This document shows positions 24,893 to 35,760 of a DNA stretch of 64,000 bases, one piece after another. A model generated the notes under the pieces. That model made no database searches. It was not told where the DNA came from and saw only the letters and a list, made by a program, of their open reading frames with translations. The DNA is from Lantana camara (lineage: Eukaryota > Streptophyta > Magnoliopsida > Lamiales > Verbenaceae), in assembly GCA_037501455.1 (NCBI GenBank), contig CM074862.1:56699501-56763500 (forward strand), given 5' to 3'. The first letter of the stretch is position 1. Every line of letters begins with the position of its first letter. The position numbers and the translations under genes were made by a program.

Positions 24893-26198
24893 TGTAACGC
24901 CCCGATTTTTTTTATTGTGCAAGTCTGATGTATGTGTTTACGTAATTACGTGTTTAAATCATTTAATTATGTAATTAATTGTTTATTATAAATAAGTGAT
25001 TAATTGTTTATTATAATCATAATTATAATTAATTAATTCCCTTTAATTATATTTTTATTTCGTTAAAGTTTATTTATTTATATTTTATTTTATGAATATT
25101 GAAGATTTGAAATTTATATGCTAATGAATTTTGAATAAATGTTTGTATGATTATAAAATGCGTGCCGTTCTTATTCGAATTCAATTCCGATTTTTGTAAA
25201 AATTTAATATGTTGTAGATTTATGTGTTATGAACATGTCTACATGCTCGTTTCATGTTTTCGATCTCGTTTGATGTGGTAACAAATTTTATTTTGGTTAC
25301 GAGACCAAAATGGGGGCTAAAGAGCATTTAGCGCACCTTTGGCTCCGGGCATCATAACTTGAGCTCGGGAACTCGGATTCAAGTTCCAATACCTCCGTTG
25401 AACTTGTATAAAAAATTCGGGTTCAATGGAACAAGCCTTATAGTTTTCTATGCCCGTTTGAACCTTCGAAATTTAACCGAAAGTTGTAACGTAAACCTAA
25501 ATGACCACCTCCCACTATTTTAATCATAGCTTGAACCATGGTTAACCAAATTGAGCAAGGTTTGAACCCACATGACCTTCACTGAACCCCTGATCAGCTA
25601 ACTTGACTCTCATTCCATTTCACACTCCAAAACCAAGCCAAAAGCAGCTGCAAACCGAGACAACTTGAAGCTCCAAGAGAAACCCACTTTTCATTTCTCC
25701 ATTTTGAGCTCAATACTCCATCATTTCTCTCCAAACTTGAAAGGTAAGTCCATGAATGTGTCGAGCATCTTCTCATCTTTCTTTTAAGCCTAATCTTACT
25801 GAATTTCATGGTGATTTGTGTTTGCAATGGAGAATTTGATGAATAGTAAGGGTTTATGTCCTTTTTATGAATCTTTCATGTTTCCTTGTGACTTCCTTGA
25901 ATTTAATGCATGAAATTTGATCTCATGAACTTCATTTAATATTATATGAACTTATATTGCTTGGTAGTTGAGAATTGATGAGATACCATTACTGAATTTT
26001 GTATGTAAATGACTTCTTTTCCTCCTTGTTTTTGTGTTGTTGCTGTTGCATGAATTATGGCGTGTTAAGGATCTGTTTTGCTGAGATTTTCAGCACCTTA
26101 ATCTATTAAATTGTTTGCCTAAGTGTTGGATTGAAGTCTTGAGAGTGTGCTCCCCTGTTTTGCGTGATATGCTGCTACTTGTTCGTTACTGCCGAAAG

Positions 26199-26294
26199 AC
26201 TCTCCCCGGGCGGGGAGAGTTTGTACTGAAATGTCCCCGGGCGGGGACACTTTATACAGATGCCTTCTGCATCTCCTTTCCTGGCCGGGGAAGG
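26199..26294. repeat. GC-rich palindrome array in C 5' LTR
   Basis: ACTCTCCCC (26199-26207) pairs with GGGGAGAGT (26212-26220) around GGGC. TGTCCCC (26232-26238) pairs with GGGGACA (26243-26249) around GGGC. CCTTTCC and GGGAAGG (26275-26294) pair with one G-T wobble. Confidence 0.8.
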
Positions 26295-26434
26295 TCTGTG
26301 ATGAATTTTCACCGGGCGGGGAGCTTTCTATTTGTTTACTTATCTGTTGCTTTTGTGTGTTTATTTGAGAGCTATTCGTGCATGTGTGTGTGTGTTTGTG
26401 ATTTTTTGTTTTGTGTATGTAAGTATATATATAC

Positions 26435-26439
<5 letters not shown>

Positions 26440-26465
<26 letters not shown>

Positions 26466-26567
26466 ATATTATATGTAAATATGTAATATAAATGCAAAAG
26501 TGTAAATATAGTATATATATATATATATATTAAATGCATGCATGTGTATTTGTGTAGTATGTGTGTG

Positions 26568-26590
<23 letters not shown>
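26440..26590. repeat. Microsatellites (GT)n and (AT)n
   Basis: A (GT)n run at about 26440-26465, then AT runs at about 26510-26530 and 26570-26587. Shorter versions occur in the C 3' LTR. Confidence 0.9.
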
Positions 26591-26600
<10 letters not shown>

Positions 26601-28433
26601 TATACATGCACATGCATATTATATATATGTGTATTAGTGCATATTATATATTGTAAGTATTAATTTATTTAGTATTAACTAATATATTGTATTTACTTTA
26701 TGATTTTAGAATTAATTTGTTACCTATTTCACTCTTACCATTTAAATGATTTCAATGCCCTTGTTTTGCTTAAATTATAATTGTAAACTTGATATATTTG
26801 AATTACAATTGTTATATAAATTCCTGACCTGAATTGCTATAACGTGGCTTAAGTGCTTCTATATGAATCGTTAAGTGCCTTCTTGTAATATCTTGATGTC
26901 TTAATTGACTTCTCTGGCTCCTATACTTATTATATGCATTGTAAACATGATTAAGCAGGTGCTAGGAATACAATATGAAAATCATGGCTCCAATTGTTAT
27001 GGTCATGAATGATATGGAATTTATGAATATAAAACCACCATGTATGGAACGTTCGAATGAATTACTTGATTATATGACCTCATAACATAATTTATACTTC
27101 TTATGCATCTCATATCCTATGCTTAACATGCCGTGCGTCGTATATGGTTCATTTGGAGTCTTGAGTCTCACGATTACACTACATTGTCTTTTGTACAGTT
27201 TTCTCTAGAGCGGAGGCTTGCCGGGTTCATAGGACACCTCAAGTATTTTCTTTTCTTCTTGGTATCGATCGGTAAGGTGTAACAGGTGGGTTTCTCTACT
27301 ATTAGTTATAATTGAACCGATATATCCAATGTGAAAGCTTTAAGCCAAAATATTATATATAAATATATATATCGAGTCTTTTCAAAGGAGTCAATGATTT
27401 CCAACGTAAAGCCCTTATTTTATGTATCGCGACCTTATGATTTTGGCGAGAACATGAATAAACACACGGGCCTAGGAACTTAGTGCTTGTGGCTATCCGG
27501 GGAGGCAAGGGCCGGCGGGGATCCCATGTACTAGTTCCAACCATGAGTTATGGCGGAACCGACCTCGTTCAGGAGTTTTGACGAGGAAAGGCTAACTGGG
27601 CTTTTGAGAGTTCATGAACCTCACTAGCCCCCATGTATGGACCGGTGACCGGGTCTTGCAAGCCCATCTACCACCCGAAGGAAAAAGGTGTAAATGTTTA
27701 TGTATGAAAGCATGATTAAGAATGAAATATCATGAACGCATGATTATGAATGTATGTATGTTGCATGATCGGTAATGAATGAATAAATAAACTATGCACA
27801 CACGAGGAGAATGTTGGAGAATTCACCCACTCGCCAGGGCTTACGTAACGACCACATGTATGATTATGAGATAATGAAATTGATCGTTGTAATCCCGACC
27901 GTTGTTTTCCTTTGCTTTACCCACTTGGGAAATATCTCAAAAACCTCTCACAGGATTATAGCTTGCATGTGTGAGTGTTTAAATTCTACGATAATATTAT
28001 AATATGCCCTCTTTTATACCCACCAGTCTCCTATAGACTGAACCCGACTTTGTTTCAGTTTTCTCTTACAGGTGTTGAGGTGCTAGGCGGGATTTCGAGT
28101 CAGTCGAGTCGTTTGGTCAAGTTGGGTCACTTCTCGCATATTGTAAATTGAATAAGCTATAGATTTATGTATGAATTGTTATGATTTATGTTTTAATTTT
28201 CGGGACTAGGTACTCATGCTAGTGGAATCCGTCTTTTATGATAAACCTAGTGATTTATTATATGTTCTGCTTTCGCACTCGCATTTAATTCATGAGCTTG
28301 TTTATTTGGTTTGTGTGTGAGTGAGTCCCCGTTCGCCATGATTCGGCTCGTGTATGGACTCTCCATTTAATATGTGGGTCGGGTCTCGGTGCGGGGGATG
28401 TGGGGCCTTCTGTTGGGCCGCTACATCCTTAAG

Positions 28434-28469
28434 TGGTATCAGAGCCCCAGGTTGCGAAACCCGGGCTCT
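28434..28469 (+). other. C PBS and overlapping GNRA hairpin
   Basis: PBS TGGTATCAGAGC at 28434-28445. AGAGCCC (28441-28447) pairs with GGGCTCT (28463-28469), and GGTT with AACC around GCGA (28454-28457). Both the arm and the loop differ from D, yet the pairing and the GNRA class are kept. A leader box, GTCGTAAGGC, lies at 28494-28503. Confidence 0.65.
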
Positions 28470-28583
28470 CGTGTCGTGATTGAGTCAGTTTAGGTCGTAA
28501 GGCATAGGAACAACTTGTCAACGTGTATATTGCATTCAATTTTCATCTTTAATTGACATGAATTGTTAGAATTACTTGATATA

Positions 28584-30532
28584 TGTAACGCCTAAATTTT
28601 CGGAAGTTCAGGTAAGCACTCCACGAGCGGGTCTTCGGGAGTTGGGAGGTTAAATTACTTGTTTGTTCATTTAATTACAAGTATTATCATATTACTTGCC
28701 ATATGTTCCCATACATTTATATGAAATATCATTTATATGAATTATATGAAATAAGTGAAATAAGTGCCATACTTGTATTATATGATCCCTAATTATTCCC
28801 TTATGTGAAATTGTGTAATGAGTGTATATCATGACTGGAGGTTAATTGCATCAATAGTTAGAGATTATACTTATGTGCATCAATTTAAATAAATGAGGGA
28901 CTTTTATACAAATAGGGAGGAATCACAAATTTCCACACATGACTTTAGGATATATCATGAATTATCTCTCATTTCTTCCATTATGTTCCATATGATTCAA
29001 GAGAAAAACTCACACACACATACACCTAGCAAAACCCGACATTTACACCTTGAGAAGAGGAAGAAGATATCAACCCTAATTCAAGCTAGAATTGAAGGAA
29101 GTGTGAAGTAGGAGCATCATCAACAACATATCATCATCTCATCACCATTTCTTTTGATTCAAGATCGCGGTCCGGGAAACGAGGAACACGCTCCATAAGG
29201 TGTATCCTTTCTTCTTGTATTGGTAAAGGTGAGGTTATTTCTATTTGTAAAAGAACCCTACGACCCTATGTGGCTTTGGACCAAAACAAATAATTATATC
29301 TATAGTTTTCCGAAAATTGAATTGTTCCTTTATTGATCGATTGATATTGTACCGAGTAATTGTCATTGATATTGAATTGAATTGATTGAATGTTTTGGCG
29401 AGTATATTGTTCACTGTGGGCCCGAGGGTAGTGTATTGAGCCAACCGGGAAAGCATGGGCTGACGGGCAACTCTTGCACTATCCTCACATTGTAGGGATG
29501 ACCCCTGAATCCACTAGGAGATTAGTGGAGGAAGGAGTTCCGGGTATAGGGAATCATGAACCCTATACTCAATAAGACTGGATGGCGGGGCCTTGCAATC
29601 CCCCATCACCCGGAGGAAGAAGGATGGTTTATTGAAATTCTCTAATTGTACACTGAATCGATTGCATGATCACCTAAACTATTAATATCGAATTATTGTA
29701 CACAGTCGGAGAAAGGTTGGAGAATTGCCCTCACTCACCGGGCCACGAATTGATTGTACTAATTGTATTGAAAAGATTGAAATGTATATTGATTCGTTAT
29801 AATCTCGGGTGAGCTTTGTATTATTATAGAATCTATATTGCTCCTTCATAAAACCTTACCCGAGGTTATAGCTTGCATGGTAATTGGGCTTTTACATTAT
29901 AACCCCTCACTCAGTCTTTCATAGACTGACACCTCACAATTTTCAGTTCATGAAGATGGAGTACTAGGCGGGATTTGAGTCAGTTTTACAGCTTTTGGGG
30001 TGTAGCATGGTCTTTCATCTTTTGGTGTATATTATGGGTATTTATGATTTTGGAATGTGACTTGGTACTTATCTACATATTATAGTATAGTATACTTGAA
30101 AGTTGGATACTTGATGATGTAAATGTTGTTTTGAAGCTTGGAAGTGAGTAGTGGAATGAATGTACTTAGTTATGCTTCCGCTTTTGTTATACGTTGATGT
30201 ATTATTTGAGGAATAGCCCGCCTAGCTAGGGTAGTGTTTTATTGTCTCCCGTTCGCTATAGGCTTGATTCATTTATGGGTGCCCATTCCATATGTGGATT
30301 GAACTATAGTGCGGGGGATGTAGTGCCTTTGCGTTAAGGGTGTTACATTTGCGCCTAATGTATTCGGGATTTTGATTTAATTGGTTCAGGGTTAGTTTCC
30401 GCCTAGCCAGGTTGTTTTTTTTTTTGTGTCTCCCGTTCTCTATCAGTCCGGTTCATGCTTGGATTATCCATTTCATGTGTGGACTAGACTTGTAGTGCGG
30501 GGGATGTGGTGCCTATCGTCCCGGGTGCTACA
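28584..30532 (+). repeat. A* 5' LTR, composite (LTR A plus E-LTR tail)
   Basis: LTR A proper ends GTTACA at 30347. It is followed by TTTGCGCC and 185 bp of E-type LTR ending GGTGCTACA at 30532, which abuts the PBS spacer as a normal LTR end would. The intron-1 splice junction is at 29163/29164 (TTCAAG|ATCGCGG). Intron 2 is still present (donor AAAG|GTGAGG at 29228/29229, acceptor TTTTCAG ending 29946). It includes the branch-point hairpin (CAGTCT 29912-29917 with AGACTG 29923-29928). Confidence 0.8.
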
Positions 30533-30540
30533 TCCTTAAG

Positions 30541-30567
30541 TGGTATCAGAGCCCGGTTGCAAAACCG
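30541..30567 (+). other. A* PBS and GNRA hairpin
   Basis: PBS TGGTATCAGAGC 30541-30552. CGGTT (30554-30558) and AACCG (30563-30567) close a GCAA loop. A palindromic leader box GTCGTACGAC lies at 30598-30607. All match the E element's leader rather than A's. Confidence 0.7.
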
Positions 30568-31216
30568 CGGTTCTAGTGTCGTGTCTTGTGAGTCTAAGTC
30601 GTACGACATAGGATTAATTGATAATCTGAGAGTCTTGCTTTTTATTTGAACTTATCTGAACATCTTTCAACTAATTGATAGTGTGCTTTGCATTGATTCT
30701 TGCTATTAATTGTTGGTTGATTGATTTCACGTTGCGTTAATTTTATATGTTCAACGTGCTTTAATTTTTATTTTGTTGAATTATTTGTTACATTTTACAT
30801 CAATTATGTTGCATGAGCATTGTTATTGAAAATTTGACATGGAAAATATATTATTAAATGTGTTTAACTTAGATTTTGTTCATTTACGCGTTGCATTTTG
30901 CATTAATACGTGCTTTTGATGCTAATTATGTGCCATATGCATTTATTAACCGTCATGCATTATATTTGAATTGAGTTGTGATTCATAGGTTGCTAGCACA
31001 ACATCAAATCACGGTAAAATTCCAAAGTAACCGCCATATACTACAAGTATTCCTTATGTATACGGGTGAGTTGAAGAAGGCTCCGGATGTTAACAAGAAT
31101 TCGGGTAATTGGTGGTTCCTATGATGGGGCTTTAGCTAAAGAATTCAAGATTAAAGAAGAAGTGAAGAGAGTGACCTTGAAGATATTAAGATTCAAGGTT
31201 TCAATTTATAATCAAA
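30568..31216 (+). other. E-type 5' leader in A*
   Basis: Matches the E leader on the minus strand (about 51860-52520) closely, down to TATAATCAAAATGAA. It then continues as A's start (ATGAATTTCAGGATGCC). The shared ATGAA at 31217-31221 marks the switch. No ORF is present in the leader itself. Confidence 0.75.
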
Positions 31217-34200
31217 ATGAATTTCAGGATGCCGCGCGGAAGGCCTCGTAGAGAGCATTCTCCGGGACACAGGCATCACCATCATGAACATGTTCTTCCA
31301 CCTCCACCCCCTCAAGCACAACCGCAGGATTTCCTAAATTCTATGGTTCAACTAATAGATCAGAGACTGCGGGATTATGTGCCTCCTGCACCACCTGTTC
31401 CTCCAGCAGCACCACCGGCCCCGATTTCAGCTATATTAAGGGAATTTCAAAATCAACACCCGCCCAGATTCTTTAAAGGGAATGATATGCAGGCTGAGCA
31501 GTGGCTTAAGGAAGTAGAAAGAATTTGGGCTCTTATTCCTTGTGATTCGAGAGAGAAGGCCCGGTGTACTCTTACTCTAATCCAGGGAGAAGCTTATTCG
31601 TGGTGGGAAAGCACCAAGATCGTTCTTGACGCGGCCGAAGAAGAGGTTACTTGGGAAGTGTTAGTGCGGGAATTCAAGAACAAGTTCATTCCACCCTCTT
31701 CACGCACCCGAAGGCTCAAAGAGTTTACCGAGCTTAAACAAGGAGGGAGATCCGTGTCCGAGTACATAGCAGAATTTGAAAGGTTATCCAAGTATGCTCC
31801 CAATATTACCGGCGATGATTTCCACAAAGCTATGCAGTTTGTTCAAGGACTAAGGCCGGACATTCAAGCGGCGATCGAAGCGGTTAATACTAGCACTTGG
31901 AAAAAGGCTACTCAAAAGGCCTTAAAAGTGGAAGATTCGGTCAATGCACGAAGGTCTTCTTACCGGTCAGGACAGGGCTTGGGATCAGGATCGAGAGCGG
32001 GATATAATCCGGGAAAAAGGCCAATCACTCATGAGATAGTTCCTTCACAATCTAAGGGTCCAATGAGGAAGTTTAAACAACAAGGGTCGACTCAGAAAAT
32101 TTCTCAGCCCTCTAGTGTACCACCACCTCCCGAGAAACCAAAATGTACCTTCTGTGGGCAGCCAACTCATCACTATGATAATTGCAGAAGGTGTCTCGGG
32201 TTGTGCCTCATTTGTGGGGATGCCGATCATCGAGTGGATACGTGTCCGGATCGTCGGGATCAGCCTGCCGGGGGTCAGAGGCCGATAATTAGAGCCCGAG
32301 CCTATGCTTTGGAAGGAGAGGAAGCGGATCTTGATATAGACCCTACAGCTGTGGTGGAAGGTACTATTTGCATCCATGACACGAACATACATACTTTATT
32401 TGATCCGGGAGCCACCCACTCCTTTATTTCCCGCGCTATTTCTGTGAATTTGCCTTTATGTGTTACTTTATCTTCTGCTTATTATCATGTTAGTACTCCT
32501 TTCGGTGGTAGTATAGAAACTAACCGGGTTTTTCGAGCGGTGCCGGTGAGTATTGAGGGTCGAGTTTTCTCTACGGATTTTATTGAATTACCAATGTCAC
32601 GCTATGGATCTACATTGGGGATGGATTGGTTGTTTGAGCATAATGCCACCGTGGATTGTCGAGCCAAGAGAGTTCAGCTGGGTTCGGATGTTATTACTAG
32701 TTGGAGTTCGAAATCGGTACCTCTATTATCTTTTGCAGAAGCTCAGAAATTGGTTCGTGACGAGGCTATGGGATTCATAGCTTATATACTTAATCGACCC
32801 AAGGATCAGGTAAAATTGGAAGAAACGGAAGTTGTTAAGGGATGTCCCGAAGTGTTTCCGGATAAATTGGATTCGTTGCCACCAGAGAGAGAAATTGAAT
32901 TTGTGATCGACTTATATCCGAATGTCGAGCCGTATTCCAAGACTCCATATCGGATGGCTCCGGCGGAATTGAAAGAATTGAAAGTCCAACTTGATGCTTT
33001 ATTGGAAATTGGGTATGTAAGACCAAGTTCGTCACCGTGGGGAGCGCCGATATTGTTTGTAAAGAAAAAGGATGGTACTTTGAGGATGTGCATTGATTAT
33101 CGGGAATTGAATCGGATGACAATTAAGAATAAATATCCTCTTCCACACATCGAGGAGTTGTTTGATATACTCCAAGGATCCAAAGTATATTCGAAACTTG
33201 ATTTGAGACAAGGTTATTATCAGTTACGGATCCGAGCCGAAGATATTCTAAAGACGGGTTTTAATACAAGATATGGGCATTATGAGTTTGTGGTTATGCC
33301 GTTCGGTTTGACAAATGCTCCCGCCACCTTTATAGATATGATGCATAGGATTTTCTGGCCGTTCCTTGATAAGTTTGTAGTTATCTCTATTGATGATATT
33401 TTGGTTTTCTCCAAGTCGGCCGAAGAGCATGCAAGGCATCTTGAACTTGTGTTGAGAACTTTAAAGGAACGCCAATTATTTTCCAAGTTCAGTAAGTGTG
33501 AGTTTTGGATCGATCGGGTATCGTTCTTGGGGCATATAATTTCGGGAAACGGGTTGGAAGTTGATCCTTCCAAGATCGAGGCCGTCTTGAAGTGGGAGAG
33601 ACCTAAGAATGCCTCGGAGATTAAGAGTTTCTTGGGATTGGCGGGATATTATAGGAGGTTCGTGCAAGATTTTTCTAAAATTGCCGCTCCTTTAACTCGG
33701 TTGACTAAGAAAGATGTTAAGTACGATTGGGATGACAAGTGTGAGACAAACTTCAATGAGTTAAAGAAGAGATTGGTGTCAGCCCTGGTGTTAACTCTTC
33801 CGGACGGGTTAGAAGGATATGCCGTGTACACGGATGCATCTAAAGAAGGTTTGGGATGTGTTTTAACTCAGAAGGGCAAGGTTATCGCTTATGCTTCCCG
33901 AAAGTTAAAAGATTATGAAAAGAATTATCCGACACATGATCTAGAGCTTGCAGCGGTGATATTCGCACTTGGAAAATGGAGACATTACTTATATGGAGTA
34001 TCTTTTGAGATTTTCACGGATCATAAAAGTCTCCAATATCTATTCACCCAGAAAGATCTTAACTTGAGACAGCGAAGATGGATGGAACTGTTAGAAGATT
34101 ATGACTGTGTAATCAAGTATCATCCCGGGAAGGCTAATATAGTAGCCGATGCTTTGAGCCGAAAAGTTGGAGTTTCAAATTTGGAAATTGGGGAAAATAG

Positions 34201-35083
34201 CCATATTGAGCCTATTGTGATAAAAGGTCGGGTGTTCAACATCACCATTCAACCGGAATTGAAATTTAGATTGTTTGAGGCTCAAGGAAAGGATCCGGAA
34301 GTTCAGAAATTAATTACTAAGGAAAGAGAAGATCCGGAAAGTCCATTCGGGTTTGATGAAGCTGGGTTTCTTCGCTTTAAGAACCGAGTAGTGATACCCG
34401 ATGAATTGAAACGAGTATTGTTAGAAGAGGCCCATAAATCAGCCTATTCGGTGCATCCAGGAGGAAACAAGATGTATAAAGACTTGAAACAATTTTATGG
34501 GTGGCGTGGACTCAAGAAGGATGTGACCGAGTTTGTAAGATGTTGTTTGACGTGTCAACAAGTTAAAGCTGAACATCAAAAGCCAGGAGGTCTTTTACAG
34601 CCGTTGCCTATCCCCGAGTGGAAGTGGGAACAGGTACCAATGGATTTTATAACCGGGTTGCCTAAGGTGAAAGGAGGATATGACGGTATTTGGGTAATTG
34701 GGGACCGTCTAACGAAGTCTACTCATTTCTTCCCGGTCCGTATGTCCTTTAAGATCCGAAAATTGGCTGAAATCTATAATAGAGAAATTGTTCGTCTTCA
34801 TGGTATACCGGTGAGCATTGTTTCGCATAGAGATCCCCGTTTTACTTCGAAGTTATGGAGAGAATTACAAGATCTTTTGGGAACAAAACTTCAGTTTAGC
34901 ACGACTTTTCATCCTCAGATTGATGGCCCATCTGAAAGGGTAATACGGTATTTGGATGATTTATTACGGTCATGTGCTTTGGACTTCTCGAATTCATGGT
35001 GTGACCAACTCCCTTTAATTGAATTTGCTTACAATAATAGTTATCAGTCTTCTATTGGCATGGCTCCGTATGAATTACTCTAA
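31217..35083 (+). CDS. gag-pol: gag-pol polyprotein of A*, ended early by a nonsense codon
   Basis: 1288 codons. Order: basic/Pro-rich N-terminus; gag capsid (about 70-250); two CCHC knuckles (310-323, 330-343); aspartic protease (D396-PGATHSF); reverse transcriptase (DYRELN at 627; S724-I-D726-D727); RNase H (D873); integrase zinc motif (H1073, C1110, C1113); and catalytic core (D1143, position 1204, E1240 with 35-residue spacing). This is the Ty3/gypsy (Metaviridae) order with integrase after RNase H. Breaks: codon 1289 is TAA; position 1204 is His where the catalytic Asp is expected (Asp in the minus copy); and the residue two before the RT Asp pair is Ser instead of Phe/Tyr. Not functional as it stands. 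ATG chosen because the minus copy keeps it. Confidence 0.93.
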   Translation: MNFRMPRGRPRREHSPGHRHHHHEHVLPPPPPQAQPQDFLNSMVQLIDQRLRDYVPPAPPVPPAAPPAPISAILREFQNQHPPRFFKGNDMQAEQWLKEVERIWALIPCDSREKARCTLTLIQGEAYSWWESTKIVLDAAEEEVTWEVLVREFKNKFIPPSSRTRRLKEFTELKQGGRSVSEYIAEFERLSKYAPNITGDDFHKAMQFVQGLRPDIQAAIEAVNTSTWKKATQKALKVEDSVNARRSSYRSGQGLGSGSRAGYNPGKRPITHEIVPSQSKGPMRKFKQQGSTQKISQPSSVPPPPEKPKCTFCGQPTHHYDNCRRCLGLCLICGDADHRVDTCPDRRDQPAGGQRPIIRARAYALEGEEADLDIDPTAVVEGTICIHDTNIHTLFDPGATHSFISRAISVNLPLCVTLSSAYYHVSTPFGGSIETNRVFRAVPVSIEGRVFSTDFIELPMSRYGSTLGMDWLFEHNATVDCRAKRVQLGSDVITSWSSKSVPLLSFAEAQKLVRDEAMGFIAYILNRPKDQVKLEETEVVKGCPEVFPDKLDSLPPEREIEFVIDLYPNVEPYSKTPYRMAPAELKELKVQLDALLEIGYVRPSSSPWGAPILFVKKKDGTLRMCIDYRELNRMTIKNKYPLPHIEELFDILQGSKVYSKLDLRQGYYQLRIRAEDILKTGFNTRYGHYEFVVMPFGLTNAPATFIDMMHRIFWPFLDKFVVISIDDILVFSKSAEEHARHLELVLRTLKERQLFSKFSKCEFWIDRVSFLGHIISGNGLEVDPSKIEAVLKWERPKNASEIKSFLGLAGYYRRFVQDFSKIAAPLTRLTKKDVKYDWDDKCETNFNELKKRLVSALVLTLPDGLEGYAVYTDASKEGLGCVLTQKGKVIAYASRKLKDYEKNYPTHDLELAAVIFALGKWRHYLYGVSFEIFTDHKSLQYLFTQKDLNLRQRRWMELLEDYDCVIKYHPGKANIVADALSRKVGVSNLEIGENSHIEPIVIKGRVFNITIQPELKFRLFEAQGKDPEVQKLITKEREDPESPFGFDEAGFLRFKNRVVIPDELKRVLLEEAHKSAYSVHPGGNKMYKDLKQFYGWRGLKKDVTEFVRCCLTCQQVKAEHQKPGGLLQPLPIPEWKWEQVPMDFITGLPKVKGGYDGIWVIGDRLTKSTHFFPVRMSFKIRKLAEIYNREIVRLHGIPVSIVSHRDPRFTSKLWRELQDLLGTKLQFSTTFHPQIDGPSERVIRYLDDLLRSCALDFSNSWCDQLPLIEFAYNNSYQSSIGMAPYELL

Positions 35084-35725
35084 GGACGAAAATGTCAGTC
35101 CTCGTTATATTTTGATCTAGAGGAATGGAAGTGGACAAAACAAGAAGGGGTAAAGAAGGGAAGAAAACTTGAGAAACCTTCTAAAGCCGTGGAAGCTGTG
35201 ATTGAAAAGGTTCAGTTAATTCAACAACGGATGAAGGCTGCACAAGATAGACAGAAAAGTTATGCCGATATCCGTAGAAGAGATCTCAAATTTGAAGTTG
35301 GAGATCGGGTTTTCTTGAAGGTATCTCCAAGAAAGGGATTATCTCGGATTGGGAAAGGCAGGAAGCTCAACCCTCGCTATATAGGTCCATTTGAAGTTCT
35401 TGAGAGAATCGGAGAAGTAGCTTATCGATTGGACCTACCACCTCATCTTACCGGGATTCATAATGTATTCCATGTCTCTCAGCTCAGAAAGTATTATCCA
35501 GATGAAACAGAAATTCTCCCCGTTGAAGAAGTTGAGTTAGAACCGAATCTATCTTTTGTTCAGCAGCCGGTTAAGGTGTTGGATAGAAAGAATCAAGAAT
35601 TAAGAAATCGACGGATTCCTATGGTCAAGGTGTTATGGAGAAGTGATAAATCCGAAGAGATGACTTGGGAACCGGAAGAAAAGATGAAAAGGTTCCACCC
35701 CGAGCTATTCAATTCCGATCAATGA
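35084..35725 (+). pseudogene. C-terminal remnant: integrase end and chromodomain
   Basis: Same frame as the upstream polyprotein after the single stop at 35081-35083. It holds the integrase C-terminal (GPF/Y-like) module near codons 1385-1400, an IHNVFHVSQL-type stretch, and a chromodomain-like end with aromatic residues (VLWR...TWEPEE) typical of chromoviruses. The chromodomain of such elements guides insertion to heterochromatin, which fits the nested setting. The natural stop TGA is at 35723-35725. Confidence 0.85.
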
Positions 35726-35760
35726 ATCTGGGGACCAGATTCTTTCAAGGGGGGGAGAGT
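35724..35760 (+). other. A* pre-PPT hairpin and polypurine tract
   Basis: GAATCTGG (35724-35731) pairs with CCAGATTC (35735-35742) around GGA, starting in the stop codon. It is followed by the purine run that primes plus-strand DNA (35747-35759). Confidence 0.8.

Larger units (their letters stand above)
25744..27198 (+). other. Putative leader intron 1 in C 5' LTR
   Basis: 1455 bp with a full-consensus donor GTAAGT and a TTTTGTACAG acceptor. The acceptor block, followed by a TTYTCYAGRGCGGAG-like exon, recurs in D (16425), solo D (43535) and E (46795). Splicing is inferred; it is supported by A*, which lacks the equivalent segment exactly. Confidence 0.55.
24893..28425 (+). repeat. C 5' LTR
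   Basis: TGTAACGCCCCGAT...GGGCCGCTACA, 3533 bp. It gives the clearest view of the leader architecture. Donor AAAG|GTAAGT at 25743/25744 and acceptor TTGTACAG ending at 27198 bound intron 1. Donor GTAAG|GTGTAA at 27276/27277 and acceptor CTTACAG ending at 28071 bound intron 2. Palindromes (26199-26294) and GT/AT microsatellites (26440-26590) lie in intron 1. Confidence 0.88.
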
